Below, in pieces: positions 8,967 through 19,252 of a stretch of DNA of 64,000 nt. The notes under the pieces were generated by a model. That model made no database searches, was not told the DNA's origin, and was given only the letters and a program-made list of their open reading frames with translations. Source of the stretch: Gallionella sp. (GTDB lineage: Bacteria; Pseudomonadota; Gammaproteobacteria; Burkholderiales; Gallionellaceae); contig JAHFRA010000003.1 in NCBI GenBank assembly GCA_023259035.1, positions 62,001 through 126,000 on the forward strand. Direction: 5' to 3'. The position numbers and the translations under genes are program-made. The stretch's first letter is position 1. Each line of letters begins with the position of its first letter.

Positions 8967-11636
8967 CTACAACACCAGCTTCTTCAACTGATAAATTCTT
9001 TCCAGCGCTTCCTTCGGACTCAATTCATCCGGCTGCAAGTCGCGCAATGATTGTAACGCCGGATGTTCTTCCGGTTCCGGCGCTTCCGGTTTTCTGTCGA
9101 ACAAATCCCCCTGCGGATTTTGTGCGGCGCTGTTCTGTTCCAGCTTGCGCAGTTGCTTCTTCGCGGCCTTGATGACATCGTTGGGTACGCCCGCCAGCGC
9201 GGCGACTTGCAGGCCGTAGCTCTGGCTGGCGGCTCCCTCGTTTACCGCGTGCAGGAACACGATGCTGTGCTGGTGTTCGATCGCGGCGAGGTGGACGTTG
9301 GCGAGCTGCGCGAATTCTTCGGCGAGCCGGGTGAGTTCGAAGTAGTGCGTGGCGAACAGCGTGTAGCTGCGGTTTTTTTCCAGCAGGTGGCGCGCGATGG
9401 CGTAGGCGAGGGCGAGGCCGTCGAAGGTGGAGGTGCCGCGCCCGATCTCGTCCACTAAAACTAAACTGCGCTCGGTGGCGTTGTGCAGGATGTTGGCGGC
9501 CTCGGTCATCTCGACCATGAAGGTGGAGCGTCCGCTGGCGAGGTCGTCGGATGCGCCGATGCGCGTGAATATCTGGTCGATCTCGCCGAGCACGGCCTGC
9601 TGCGCGGGAACGAAGCAGCCGACATGCGCGAGCAGCGCGATCAGCGCGACCTGGCGCATGTAGGTGGATTTGCCGCCCATGTTCGGGCCGGTGATCAGCA
9701 GCATTTTACGGGCGTGGTGCAGGTCGGTGTCGTTGGCGATGAATTGGTCTACCTGCGCTTCCACGACCGGATGGCGGCCTTTAATTATGTTGATCTGCGC
9801 ATCGTCGCTGAATTGCGGCGCGCTGAAGTTCAGCGTGGCAGCCCTTTCAGCAAAAGTGGCGAGCACGTCCAGTTCGGCAATCGCGGCGGCGATGCGTTGC
9901 AGTTGCGGGATGAATGGCGCGAGCCGGTCGAGCAGTTGTTCGTAGAGAAGTTTTTCGCGCGCCAATGCGCGCTCGTTCGCTGACAGCGCCTTGTCCTCGA
10001 AGGTCTTGAGCTCCGGCGTGATATAGCGTTCGGCGTTCTTCAGCGTCTGGCGGCGGCGGTAATCGTCCGGCACGTTGACGGATTGGGCCGCGCTCACTTC
10101 GATGTAAAAGCCATGCACACGGTTGTATTCGACCTTCAGCGTGGTGATGCCGGTGCGCGCCCGTTCGCGAGCTTCGAGCGCCAGCAGAAAATCGCCGCAG
10201 TTGGTCTGGATGCCGCGCAACTCGTCGAGTTCGGCATCGAAGCCGTCGGCGATCACGCCGCCTTCGCGCAGCACGCTGGAAGGTTCGGGTTTGATTGTTT
10301 TTTGCAGCAGTTCGACCAGAAAAGTGTCGGCTTGCAGCGCATCGTTGAGTGAGTTCAGCAAGGACGTGTAGGGTGGGCACGCTTCTGTGCCCACGCGGTT
10401 TGCATCGGGCATTTCCGCGTGGGTAGTAGAGCTGCCCACCCTACGGAGTTTGGCAGATAGTTGCGGCAAGGTCAGCAGCGTGTCGCGCAGGCCGGACAGG
10501 TCGCGCGGGCGCGCGCTGCGCAGGGCGATGCGCGCGGTGATGCGTTCTACGTCTACGCAGGGTTTAAGGTGGCCGTGGATGGCGCCGTAGCCCTCCCCCC
10601 CAACCCCTCCCCCGCCTGCGTGGGAGGGGAGTGACAGCAGTTGTTCCACCGCACCCAGCCTCGCACGCAGCACATTCCGGTCGCGCAACGGATGATGCAG
10701 CCAGTGATGCAACAGGCGGCTGCCCATGTTGGTGGCGCAGGTGTCGAGCAGCGAGAGCAGGGTGGGGGCGGGTTCGCCGCGCAGGGTCTGGGTGATTTCG
10801 AGGTTGCGCCGCGTCGCGGCATCCATGCGCACATATTGATCCGCGCTGTATACCTGCACGCTACGGATATGGCTGATGGCCTGGCCTTGCGTGAGCTTTG
10901 CATAACCGAGCAGTGCGCCCGCCGCTTCCAGTCCGACGCTGAAATCGTTGCAGCCGAACCCGGCGAGGTCGAGCGTGGCGAATTGCTGGCATAGCGCACG
11001 GCGCGCCGTTTCCAGTTCGAAGTGCCAGTCAGGCAGCGATTTAAGCGCGGCGTGAGAACTCTCCCCCACCCCAGCCCTCCCCCGGAGGGAGAGGGAGTTG
11101 GCATTTTCGGCATGCAGGATTTCGGAGGGTTGCAGGCGTTCCAGTTCGGCGTGCAGATGTTCGGCGGAGGCTTCACACACGAAGAATTGCCCGGAGGCTA
11201 GATTCAGCCAAGCCAAACCCAGCTTGTCGCTACGCTGGTGCAGCGCCAACAACAGGCAGTCGCGCTTCTCTTCCAGCAAGGCGGAATCGGTGACCGTACC
11301 CGGCGTGACGATGCGCACCACTTTGCGTTCGACGGGGCCTTTGCTGGTGGCGGGGTCGCCGATCTGTTCGCAGATCGCGACCGATTCGCCCATCTTGACC
11401 AGCCGTGCCAGATATTGCTCGGCTGCGTGATACGGCACGCCCGCCATCCTGATCGGCTGACCGTTGGATGCGCCGCGCTGGGTCAGCGTAATGTCGAGCA
11501 GCTTGGCGGCGCGCGCGGCATCTTCATGGAACAGTTCGTAGAAATCCCCCATGCGATAGAACAGCAGCATGTCGGGATGCTCTGCCTTGATGCGCAAATA
11601 TTGCTGCATCATTGGTGTATGTTTATCTGTATTCAT
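8967..11636 (-). CDS. mutS: DNA mismatch repair protein MutS, with three repeat-derived insertions
   Basis: Full-length MutS (889 aa), which recognises mismatches and recruits MutL. The N-terminal mismatch-binding motif is intact ([14 protein letters not shown], about residue 25). So are Walker A ([12 protein letters not shown], about 648) and Walker B ([15 protein letters not shown], about 732), followed by the C-terminal dimerisation helix. Three stretches have no counterpart in typical MutS and coincide with palindromic DNA: about residues 179-192 (connector domain), 335-348 and 397-423 (core/lever domain). All keep frame. The protein is probably functional because every catalytic motif survives. 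The unknown gene at 8123 follows 1 bp downstream. Confidence 0.96.
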   Translation of the reverse strand: MNTDKHTPMMQQYLRIKAEHPDMLLFYRMGDFYELFHEDAARAAKLLDITLTQRGASNGQPIRMAGVPYHAAEQYLARLVKMGESVAICEQIGDPATSKGPVERKVVRIVTPGTVTDSALLEEKRDCLLLALHQRSDKLGLAWLNLASGQFFVCEASAEHLHAELERLQPSEILHAENANSLSLRGRAGVGESSHAALKSLPDWHFELETARRALCQQFATLDLAGFGCNDFSVGLEAAGALLGYAKLTQGQAISHIRSVQVYSADQYVRMDAATRRNLEITQTLRGEPAPTLLSLLDTCATNMGSRLLHHWLHHPLRDRNVLRARLGAVEQLLSLPSHAGGGGVGGEGYGAIHGHLKPCVDVERITARIALRSARPRDLSGLRDTLLTLPQLSAKLRRVGSSTTHAEMPDANRVGTEACPPYTSLLNSLNDALQADTFLVELLQKTIKPEPSSVLREGGVIADGFDAELDELRGIQTNCGDFLLALEARERARTGITTLKVEYNRVHGFYIEVSAAQSVNVPDDYRRRQTLKNAERYITPELKTFEDKALSANERALAREKLLYEQLLDRLAPFIPQLQRIAAAIAELDVLATFAERAATLNFSAPQFSDDAQINIIKGRHPVVEAQVDQFIANDTDLHHARKMLLITGPNMGGKSTYMRQVALIALLAHVGCFVPAQQAVLGEIDQIFTRIGASDDLASGRSTFMVEMTEAANILHNATERSLVLVDEIGRGTSTFDGLALAYAIARHLLEKNRSYTLFATHYFELTRLAEEFAQLANVHLAAIEHQHSIVFLHAVNEGAASQSYGLQVAALAGVPNDVIKAAKKQLRKLEQNSAAQNPQGDLFDRKPEAPEPEEHPALQSLRDLQPDELSPKEALERIYQLKKLVL
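10368..10444. repeat. Palindromic element family A inside mutS
   Basis: A 77-bp cruciform-like element with perfect 12-bp outer arms (GTAGGGTGGGCA / TGCCCACCCTAC) and two inner hairpins (GGGCAC/GTGCCC and CCCACGCGG/CCGCGTGGG). It is read through in the mutS frame and adds about 26 residues. A related copy fills the hscB-hscA gap at 23970. Confidence 0.88.
10591..10630. repeat. C-rich palindromic element family B inside mutS
   Basis: CCCTCCCCCCC-AACCCCTCCCCC then TGGGAGGGG: a C-rich arm pairing with a G-rich arm. It is translated as a glycine-rich loop ([11 protein letters not shown]) in MutS. Similar elements lie at 11059 and, shorter, in cysS at 32931. Confidence 0.8.
11059..11098. repeat. 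C-rich palindromic element family B inside mutS
   Basis: CTCTCCCCCACCCCAGCCC and TCCCCC on one side pair with GGAGGGAGAGGGAG on the other. It encodes [13 protein letters not shown] between two conserved parts of the MutS connector domain. Confidence 0.8.
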
Positions 11637-11661
11637 CCTGGCGGGTTTATATTACGCGATG

Positions 11662-14586
11662 CTAAGCGGATCGCCATTTGTTGATGTCTTCATCCATGGC
11701 TTCGACGAAGGCCTGTTCTTCGAGCGGACGATAAAAGAAATACCCTTGTATGAGATCGCAACCATGCTCGCGCAATTCCAGCAGTTGAGTTTCATTTTCG
11801 ACGCCTTCTGCCAGCAGCTTCATGTTTAGCGCGCGGCCAAGCCCGATAACGGCGCGGATAAGCGTGCGGCTTTCCGGTTGTTTTTCGATGCCGTCGACAA
11901 ACGATTTGTCGATCTTCAACACGCTGACCGGCATGCGGGTCAGTTGCGCCAGAGAGGAATAGCCGGTGCCGAAATCATCCACCGCCACCCGCATGCCAAA
12001 TTCGGACAGCCGCCGCAACACACGCAGGTTGGCATCCACATCGGCCATCAGGGAGGATTCGGTTACTTCAAGCAGGATGCGCGATGGTTCGGCGCCGGTT
12101 TCATGCAGTATGGCTGCAAAATCGTCAGACAGATGCTCTTCATTCAACTGCCGTGCCGAAACGTTAATGGATACATAGGGTGCGTCGGCCCCCCAACGCT
12201 GACGCCAACCGGCTTCCGCGCGGCAACCCTGACGGAATACCCACGCGCCGATGCTGACGATAGTACCGGTCATCTCGGCAATCGGAATAAATACCGCCGG
12301 AGAGATTTCTCCTCCGGGCGAGTGCCAGCGCAACAGCAGTTCGGCGCCGACGATGCGGCCAGTTTCGGCGGCAACGATGGGCTGGAAGCGGGTCGACAGT
12401 TCGTTGCGCTCCAGCGCCAGCCGCAATCCATGGGTGATGTTGAGCCGCTGCCGGGCCTGCTCCTGCAGGCTGTCGCTGAAGAACTGCCAGCCGTCGCGCC
12501 CCTTTTCCTTGACCGCATACATTGCCGTGTCGGCGGAACGCAGCAAATCGTCCGCCGAATGGGTGCTGCCGTGGCCGACGGCGACCCCGATGCTCGCCGT
12601 CACAAACATCGGTATGCCGGAAAATTCAACCGGCTGCCGCAACGATTCGTTGATCCGTTCCGCCAGCGCGGAAATCGAGGTCGGCTGCTCGAGCTGTTCG
12701 CAAAGAACAATGAATTCGTCCCCGGCCAGCCGGGCCACGGTGTCGCCCGGCCGTACCAGCTCCAAGAGGCGCGTAGCAACGGTCTTCAGCAGGGCATCGC
12801 CGGCTGCGTGACCGTTGGTATCGTTGACAAGTTTAAATCCGTCGAGATCCACGAACAGCAGCACTACGCTCAATCCATGCCGCCGCGAACGCAGCAGGGC
12901 ATTGACCAGCCGTTCCTGAATCAGGGTACGGTTGGGCAAACCCGTCAGGGCATCGTGGGTCGATCGCCACACCAGCTCTTCTTCGGCGCGCTTGCGTTCG
13001 GTGATGTCGCGCATCGTGACCACCAGCATCCATTTATTGTTGTTGCGTATCTTGGCGATGGATGCCTCAAGCGGAAAAAAAGTGCCGTCCTTGCGATAGC
13101 CCGCCACCTCGCCGCGTTCGCTCATGCGCCGCTCGGTTTCCTCGCCAGCGACAAATTGCCGGACAAATTCGGCGTGGCGTTGCCGGAAATGGGGCGGCAA
13201 CAGCAGGTGTACCGACATGCCGAGCAATTCCTCGGCGCTATAGCCGAAAAGCTGGCTGGCGCTGCGGTTGGATTCGATGATGATGCCTTGCTCGTCAGTC
13301 GCCAGAATTGCCATGTCGGCGATGGAAAGTATCTGCAATGCGGTGCCGGCCTTGTTCATTACCGAGCTCACTTCCGCCGCCATCCTGGCCGCTACCTGCG
13401 GCGACATCGGCGATTCATGCAGTTTGCCGGACTGCGCATCTGTCCGGTAGCGCTCAGGGATTGTCGGCGGATTGCACCCGAACCGCTCGATGATGCTGAA
13501 AGTTCCGTTCGCATTGCAATTGGACAGGTAGGTATTCACGCTGGCGTGGTGAGTTTTTGCATCCATCACCACCTTGCCCTGCGGCCCGGTCACGCTGACC
13601 GTCTCCAGCGCATTCACCAGTTGCTCGGCATCCGTCGTGCCGGCAATTTCCACGGCCCTGGCAAAGGCATGCACGCACAGATAGGTGCCTTCGCCGAAAT
13701 TTGTCAATATGCCATCGCCACGCGGCCAGATACCGTGAATACCGGGCTGGCGCGCCAGCAGATCGAGATAGCGGCGGTTTTCCGGTGTATCCACCGACAT
13801 GAAATAAGTGTTGCTGGAATAGAACCCCTCGCGTACCTGCGGCGGCAGGCGGCTTACCATCACTTCGTCATAATGGCCCATGACCACCGCCATGTGCTTT
13901 TTCAAGCCCATTTCGCTGAAGCGGGTCAGCAGCGTGATCTGGTCGGTTCCGGCAAAATAAGGCACGAAAACATCGGCGCCGGAACGGGACACTTGCTCGA
14001 GCAGCGCATCGATCTCTTTCTGCTGCGCGCCGATGGCTAAATATTCCTCTCCGACGATGTCGCCTCCGACACTTTGCAGCGAACGCTTGGCTGCATCAAT
14101 CGATCCGCGCGGCCATTCATAGTTGTTGCCGGCGAAAAACATCTTGGGGCCGAAATGCTCGGCCATATACGGGATCATCTTGTCGATCTGCTGGTTGGGC
14201 AGCGCCGCAAAATGGAAAAAATAGCGGCTGGAGATACTGCCTTCATAAAATGAGAAATTGAGCAAAGGAATGCGCCTCGGCTCGGCTGCCTGATCCACAA
14301 CGGCAATGCGCGAATTGGACAACAGGTTGCCGATAATAGCGACGCAGCGGTATTCGTCAATCAGCTTCAACGCAGCCGGAACCGCCGTCTGCGGAAGGCT
14401 GCCATCGTCTTCGATGATGAGTTCCAACGGTCGCCCAAGCACGCCGCCACGCTCATTGATTTCCTCACAGGCGATACGAGCAGCGCAGACAATCTCCGGG
14501 CCGTAGATATCGACCAGCCCGGTCAGGGGGGGCATCAACCCGAGGCGGACCGATTCAGTCAAGGCTTGTTCATTCATGGCGGGCAT
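11662..14586 (-). CDS. Periplasmic-binding-fold - PAS - GGDEF - EAL protein
   Basis: A 974-aa protein. Residues 10-375 form a type 1 periplasmic-binding-protein domain of the branched-chain amino acid/amide (AmiC, FmdD) type, beginning VRLGLMPPLTGLVDIYGPE. A PAS/PAC domain (about 418-535), a GGDEF domain (motif RLAGDEF, about 620) and an EAL domain (GAELLLRW about 750, DDFGTGYSSL intact) follow. No signal peptide or transmembrane helix is visible, so the ligand-binding domain should be cytoplasmic, as in AmiC. The first motif residue is Ala (AGDEF) and EAL reads ELL; both variants occur in active enzymes. Likely function: c-di-GMP turnover controlled by a small amide- or amino-acid-like ligand. 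It is the last gene of a three-gene run. Confidence 0.9.
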   Translation of the reverse strand: MPAMNEQALTESVRLGLMPPLTGLVDIYGPEIVCAARIACEEINERGGVLGRPLELIIEDDGSLPQTAVPAALKLIDEYRCVAIIGNLLSNSRIAVVDQAAEPRRIPLLNFSFYEGSISSRYFFHFAALPNQQIDKMIPYMAEHFGPKMFFAGNNYEWPRGSIDAAKRSLQSVGGDIVGEEYLAIGAQQKEIDALLEQVSRSGADVFVPYFAGTDQITLLTRFSEMGLKKHMAVVMGHYDEVMVSRLPPQVREGFYSSNTYFMSVDTPENRRYLDLLARQPGIHGIWPRGDGILTNFGEGTYLCVHAFARAVEIAGTTDAEQLVNALETVSVTGPQGKVVMDAKTHHASVNTYLSNCNANGTFSIIERFGCNPPTIPERYRTDAQSGKLHESPMSPQVAARMAAEVSSVMNKAGTALQILSIADMAILATDEQGIIIESNRSASQLFGYSAEELLGMSVHLLLPPHFRQRHAEFVRQFVAGEETERRMSERGEVAGYRKDGTFFPLEASIAKIRNNNKWMLVVTMRDITERKRAEEELVWRSTHDALTGLPNRTLIQERLVNALLRSRRHGLSVVLLFVDLDGFKLVNDTNGHAAGDALLKTVATRLLELVRPGDTVARLAGDEFIVLCEQLEQPTSISALAERINESLRQPVEFSGIPMFVTASIGVAVGHGSTHSADDLLRSADTAMYAVKEKGRDGWQFFSDSLQEQARQRLNITHGLRLALERNELSTRFQPIVAAETGRIVGAELLLRWHSPGGEISPAVFIPIAEMTGTIVSIGAWVFRQGCRAEAGWRQRWGADAPYVSINVSARQLNEEHLSDDFAAILHETGAEPSRILLEVTESSLMADVDANLRVLRRLSEFGMRVAVDDFGTGYSSLAQLTRMPVSVLKIDKSFVDGIEKQPESRTLIRAVIGLGRALNMKLLAEGVENETQLLELREHGCDLIQGYFFYRPLEEQAFVEAMDEDINKWRSA

Positions 14587-14589
14587 ACT

Positions 14590-17115
14590 TTATGGCCTCC
14601 CGAGCTTCTTCTCAAACTCTTCCAGCGGTACCGGTTTCCCGAACAAGTACCCCTGGTAAAACAAGCATCCAACCTTCTCGAGAAAGTCGCGTTGCGCGGG
14701 GGTTTCCACGCCTTCGGCAATCACTTCCATGCCCAGGTTATTGGCCATGCCGACAATGGTTTGAACAATCACCGCATCGGTCGGTTTTGTACCGATGTTG
14801 CGCACGAAAGACTGGTCAATTTTCAGTTGGTCGAGCGGCAGTTGGGTCAGATAGGCCAGCGATGAATATCCGGTGCCGAAATCATCCATCGAGAAACGCA
14901 CGCCCAGTTGCTTCAATGCATGCATCTTGGCAATGGTGTCGGCAATATCGTCGAGCACCATGCTTTCGGTCAATTCGAGTTTGAGCCGCGATGGGACGAT
15001 TGCGGTTTGGTTAAGCAATTCACTCACCTGCGCAACGAAATCCGGCTGATGGAATTGTCCCGCGCTGACATTGACCGCGAGCTGCAAATCACGGGTAAGA
15101 GGATCCGTCTCCCAAATTTTGATCTGTTTGCAAGCCGTCTCCAATACCCATTGCCCAACCGGCAGAATGAGGCCGCTCTCCTCTGCCAGAGGGATAAATT
15201 TTATCGGCGAAACCAGGCCATGCGAAGGATGTATCCAGCGCAGCAAAACTTCCGCGCCGATAACTCGGCCCGTGTGGTTAACCTGCATCTGGTAATAAAG
15301 CCTGAATTGCTGTTGCTGCAATGCGCTGCGCAAATCAGCTTCAAGCGCCATCCGCTCTTCCAGCACGGCTTGCATGGTGGGGTCAAAAAAGCGCAGCGTA
15401 TTGCGGCCGGATTGCTTGGCTTGATACATCGCCGTATCCGCGCGCTTGAGCAGCTCGTCAACGGACATCTCATGCTCATGGAACAAACCGATACCGATAC
15501 TGGAGGTGGTATGGTATTCATGTCCTTGCAGGTTGTATGGCTGACTGGTGGCATCAAGAATTTTCTCAGCCACAATCCTGGCTTGCACTTCCGCTTGTTC
15601 TACCGCATCGCCCAGATTTTCGAGCACGATAACGAATTCGTCTCCGCCCAGACGGACGATAACATCACCTCCACCGACGCAGGTTTTAAGGCGACTGGAC
15701 ACTCTTAACAGCAGCAAATCACCAACGCCATGCCCCTTGGTTTCGTTGATGGCTTTGAAGTTGTCGAGGCCGATAAACAGCAGCGCACCATGCTTGGCGC
15801 TGCCGGTGCCCATGACCAGTGTTTGATACAAATGATCCATCAGCATGCGGCGGTTGGGCAGCTGGGTGAGCGGGTCGTAGAAGGAAAGATTGTGGATGTC
15901 GGCTTCGCTTTGTTTGCGTTCCGTGATGTCGGTGCTGGAGCCGACGTAGTGGGTAACCTCTCCCTCCTCGCCGGTAACGGTGGTGATGCTGAGCCACTCG
16001 GGATATACCTCGCCGCTCTTGCGCCGGTTCCACACTTCGCCGCTCCATTGGCCGGAGCTTTTGATCGACTGCCACATCGCGGCATAGAACCGGGCGTCAT
16101 GGCGACCGGACTGCAACAGGCGCGGGGTTTTGCCCAGCGCTTCCTCGCGCGTATAGCCGGTCACCTCGGTGAAAGCCGGGTTCACATCCACGATGCGTCC
16201 GGCTGTGTTGGTAATAATAATGCCCTCGTGGGCATGGGCAATGACGCTGGCCGATAGCTGCAGGCTACGCGATTTCTCCCGCAAGCGCAGAAAAGCAAAG
16301 GCGGCATAACCGAGCATGGACAGCGTTGCCAGTAGCAGGAAGAAACGATAGGCTGCCGCTCGCTGCTGCAGGCGGTCATGATAATGCCGGTAGGCTTCGC
16401 CCAGCCGTTCATTCTCGCCGTTGCGGGTCAACTGCCGCAATAGAGCAGGCATGCCCAGTTCGATCTTGTCGATCTTGCGGATATGGCGCAGCAAGATATC
16501 AAGTTTCCTGCGGGTGTTGGCGGCCAGCTTCGTCGTGGCCCTTTCCAAGGCGGCCATATTCGCCTCCAGATGGCCATGCTCATAGATCGACGCATTGATA
16601 CGTTTGAACAGCACCTCCTCAACCAGGCTGTCAATATCTTCGTGAACCACCGTTCCGGGGGGCAGTTCCTTCTCCAGATCATCCCGTGCATGCGGCAAGT
16701 AGGCCAGCGAGTTTTTCAGCACCGAGTTGTTCGATTTGAATCTTTCCAGCGCCTCTTGATCGGTTTGCAGTTGCTGCTCGAGCAGTTGCAGCTGTTGCTG
16801 GAATTCAGCGTCTTTGCGCAGGTCGCGGGCGGCTTCACCACCGCGCAGCTCGCGCGCGATATCGCGCATGTTTTTGCTGATGGCCGTCACCTGGTCATAG
16901 TTGTTCGCCAGATTAAAATGCAGTTGCAACACGGCTTCGCCGAGCAGCGCATCATCCCGCTGCAATTGGCTGAAATAGCCCAGCAGGTTATTGTGGCGGC
17001 GCAAATCAACCGGTTGCGTGATAACAAAAAGAATCACCAGAAACACTGCAACCGCGATTGCAGCGGCAGAGCGATACAGGTCCGCATGTTCCTTCCAGCG
17101 CGTGAATAGCTTCAT
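14590..17115 (-). CDS. Membrane PAS - GGDEF - EAL c-di-GMP enzyme
   Basis: The 841-aa protein has an N-terminal transmembrane helix (about 15-34), a roughly 220-residue helical periplasmic sensor rich in Gln, Leu and Arg, and a second helix (about 257-277). PAS/PAC (about 284-400), GGDEF with an intact RLGGDEF (about 490), and EAL follow; the EAL signature reads GAEVLLRW (about 622) and MDDFGTGYSSL is intact. It is predicted to make or degrade c-di-GMP in response to an envelope signal. It starts inside the end of the cytochrome peroxidase gene (4-bp overlap) and ends 3 bp before the next GGDEF-EAL gene, so the three are very probably one operon. Confidence 0.92.
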   Translation of the reverse strand: MKLFTRWKEHADLYRSAAAIAVAVFLVILFVITQPVDLRRHNNLLGYFSQLQRDDALLGEAVLQLHFNLANNYDQVTAISKNMRDIARELRGGEAARDLRKDAEFQQQLQLLEQQLQTDQEALERFKSNNSVLKNSLAYLPHARDDLEKELPPGTVVHEDIDSLVEEVLFKRINASIYEHGHLEANMAALERATTKLAANTRRKLDILLRHIRKIDKIELGMPALLRQLTRNGENERLGEAYRHYHDRLQQRAAAYRFFLLLATLSMLGYAAFAFLRLREKSRSLQLSASVIAHAHEGIIITNTAGRIVDVNPAFTEVTGYTREEALGKTPRLLQSGRHDARFYAAMWQSIKSSGQWSGEVWNRRKSGEVYPEWLSITTVTGEEGEVTHYVGSSTDITERKQSEADIHNLSFYDPLTQLPNRRMLMDHLYQTLVMGTGSAKHGALLFIGLDNFKAINETKGHGVGDLLLLRVSSRLKTCVGGGDVIVRLGGDEFVIVLENLGDAVEQAEVQARIVAEKILDATSQPYNLQGHEYHTTSSIGIGLFHEHEMSVDELLKRADTAMYQAKQSGRNTLRFFDPTMQAVLEERMALEADLRSALQQQQFRLYYQMQVNHTGRVIGAEVLLRWIHPSHGLVSPIKFIPLAEESGLILPVGQWVLETACKQIKIWETDPLTRDLQLAVNVSAGQFHQPDFVAQVSELLNQTAIVPSRLKLELTESMVLDDIADTIAKMHALKQLGVRFSMDDFGTGYSSLAYLTQLPLDQLKIDQSFVRNIGTKPTDAVIVQTIVGMANNLGMEVIAEGVETPAQRDFLEKVGCLFYQGYLFGKPVPLEEFEKKLGRP

Positions 17116-18143
17116 TCGAGTGGCTTCCCCCGGTATTCCCCGGTCAAGGTATGGAGGAATGCGACCATTTTTTTCAAATCGTCCGTATCGATTTGCTCAC
17201 CGAGTTGATAGCGGGCCATTACCCGCACTACGTCCTCCAGAGTGTTTGCTGAACCATCATGCAAATAGGGCGGGGTCAAGGCAATATTGCGCAGTGACGG
17301 AACCTTGAAGACATAGCGGTCATCTTCCTGCTTGGTGATACTAAACCGCCCGAGGTCGGCTTCGCTGATATTGCCCCGCGCCGTGAAATAATCTTCCATG
17401 ATGCCGAGTTTCTGGTAGGTGTTGCCGCCGATATTCATGCCCTGATGGCAACTGGCGCAACCCATCTGTTTGAACAGCCGATAACCAGCCTGCTCTTCTT
17501 CGTTCAAGGCCGCGTGGTCACCGCGCAGGAAGCGGTCGAAGCGGGAATTTGGCGTAACCAGCGAGCGCTCGAAAGTGGCAATGGCATCCCTGACGTTGCG
17601 CGGCTGGATACCATCGCGATAAATATCCGCAAATGCGGCGCGGTAGGACGGGTCTTTCGACAATGTGGCAATCGCCTGCGGCCAGGTTGCGCCCATTTCC
17701 GCCGGATGCTGGAGCGGGCCATCGACCTGCTCCTCGAGCGTCTCCGCCCGGCCATTCCAGAACTGGCGAAAATTGAAACCGCTGTTGAACACCGTCGGCG
17801 CATTGATCCCGCCTTCCTTGCCGCCGATACCGCGCGAATGAACCAGCCGGTCTGTCCCGCCGCTGTCAAGTTTATGGCATTGGGCGCAAGACACCGAGCC
17901 ATCGCCGGATAGACCCGTATCGTGGAATAAGCGCTGGCCAAGCTCAACCTTCCTGCTGTCGAGAGGTGCTGCCAGAGGCAGGGGGGTGATTGGTTCTGCA
18001 TCAATGCCAGTTGGCTGTTGGGGTGTCGTAATTGCCGGCGGCTGCGTCGGACTGTTCCAGTCAAGGTAGGCAAGGGTGACACCCGCCAAGGCGGCGATCA
18101 GCGTGGCCGATACCCACTCATTAAGTTTTACAGCACGAATCAT
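17112..18143 (-). CDS. Di-haem cytochrome c peroxidase (MauG/CcpA family)
   Basis: A 343-aa exported protein with an N-terminal hydrophobic anchor or signal (about residues 12-27). There are two haem c sites, CAQCH (about residue 86) and CASCH (about residue 230). Family-typical stretches surround them: FHDTGLSGDGSVSCAQCH, APTVFNSGFN and PSLRNIALTPPYLHDGS. The family reduces H2O2 with electrons from small cytochromes in the periplasm; MauG-like members oxidise other substrates. It is the first gene of an operon with two c-di-GMP enzymes, suggesting that peroxide or redox state is tied to a lifestyle switch (inference). Confidence 0.93.
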   Translation of the reverse strand: MIRAVKLNEWVSATLIAALAGVTLAYLDWNSPTQPPAITTPQQPTGIDAEPITPLPLAAPLDSRKVELGQRLFHDTGLSGDGSVSCAQCHKLDSGGTDRLVHSRGIGGKEGGINAPTVFNSGFNFRQFWNGRAETLEEQVDGPLQHPAEMGATWPQAIATLSKDPSYRAAFADIYRDGIQPRNVRDAIATFERSLVTPNSRFDRFLRGDHAALNEEEQAGYRLFKQMGCASCHQGMNIGGNTYQKLGIMEDYFTARGNISEADLGRFSITKQEDDRYVFKVPSLRNIALTPPYLHDGSANTLEDVVRVMARYQLGEQIDTDDLKKMVAFLHTLTGEYRGKPLE

Positions 18144-18194
18144 TTTCTGGTCGATGAGAGATTAACCCAAGCCGGACGAGCCGGAACCAAATAA

Positions 18195-18272
18195 GTAGCC
18201 CGGATGAAACGCAGTGCAATCCGGGGATGGATACGATGCCCCCGGATTCCGCTACCGCTGCATCCAGGCTAC
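18195..18272. repeat. Inverted REP pair (TAGCCCGGATG type), family F
   Basis: GTAGCCCGGATGAAACGCAG then TGCAATCCGGGG is followed, inverted, by CCCCGGATTCCGC then TGCATCCAGGCTAC. This is the common proteobacterial REP type. It sits in the 250-bp gap between the peroxidase gene start and the suhB stop, where the peroxidase promoter must also lie. Confidence 0.85.
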
Positions 18273-18393
18273 GAATCCGGCAAGATTCACCATCGTTTAA
18301 CCCATTGCCGCTACTCGATAAATGCAAAACTCTTGTCATGTTTTGACATCATTTGACTGGTATAGAGACTCATGCCGCTGTCGCGATCATAGA

Positions 18394-19191
18394 TTAGCCT
18401 TTTAATCCCTGGGTAAGATGCGGTGCGATAACTTGCAGCAACAGCGGGTGGATATTGGGATTGCCCGCGCACAGATTTCCGGTCTTAAGGTAAGTATCCG
18501 AGCCGTGCAGATCGCTGACCATGCCGCCAGCCTCGGTAATCAGCAGGCTGCCTGCTGCAATGTCCCACGGCTTGAGCCCGGTTTCAAAGAAGCCGTCATA
18601 GCGTCCGGCGGCAGTGTAGGCCAAGTCCAGTGCGGCAGAGCCGGGGCGGCGCAGACCGGCAGTCTTTTGTATCAGGTCGCGGAAAATTGCCAGGTAGGCG
18701 TCCATGTGTTCGAACCGGGTATATGGGAAACCGGTGCCGATCAGACTATCGGCAAGATGCAGGCATTTGGTGACGCGCAGACGTTTGTCGTTGAGGAACG
18801 CGCCGCGTCCGCGCGTGGCGGTAAACAGTTCGTTTTTGACCGGGTCGTACACCACTGCCTGGGTAATGATGCCTTTGTGCTGCAACGCGATGGACACGGA
18901 ATATTGCGGCAGCCCGTGCAGGAAGTTGGTCGTGCCGTCCAGCGGATCGATGATCCACAGGAACTCCGACTCGCCTTGAGAGCCGCTCTCTTCTGCTAGA
19001 ATCGCATGGTCAGGATAGGCCTCCAGCAAGGTCTGGATAATGGTCTGTTCGGCGGCGCGATCCACTTCGCTGACGAAATCCGCATGGGATTTTTTGGTGA
19101 TGGTGAGATGGTCGATCTTGTCGGCAGAGCGGTGAATCAGATTGCCGGCGCGACGCGCGGCCTTCACCGCGATGTTGAGCATGGGATGCAT
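18394..19191 (-). CDS. suhB: Inositol-1-monophosphatase family protein SuhB
   Basis: The 265-aa protein has the metal-binding motifs of the family: [27 protein letters not shown] (about residue 80) and [19 protein letters not shown] (about residue 210). SuhB hydrolyses inositol monophosphates and, in enterobacteria, also takes part in ribosomal RNA antitermination. It is divergent from trmJ with about 60 bp between them, an order also found in gammaproteobacteria, where suhB and trmJ flank the isc genes. Confidence 0.94.
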   Translation of the reverse strand: MHPMLNIAVKAARRAGNLIHRSADKIDHLTITKKSHADFVSEVDRAAEQTIIQTLLEAYPDHAILAEESGSQGESEFLWIIDPLDGTTNFLHGLPQYSVSIALQHKGIITQAVVYDPVKNELFTATRGRGAFLNDKRLRVTKCLHLADSLIGTGFPYTRFEHMDAYLAIFRDLIQKTAGLRRPGSAALDLAYTAAGRYDGFFETGLKPWDIAAGSLLITEAGGMVSDLHGSDTYLKTGNLCAGNPNIHPLLLQVIAPHLTQGLKG

Positions 19192-19252
19192 AATAAAACG
19201 ACCTTTTTAATGAGCTGGGGAATTCAGCGCGCATTTTAGTTGGAATTACGCT

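Noticed and set aside
11878-14040. Long (720-codon) plus-strand frame opposite the PBP-PAS-GGDEF-EAL gene
   Set aside because: It is the antisense shadow of a gene with unmistakable domains; its translation shows no family features.
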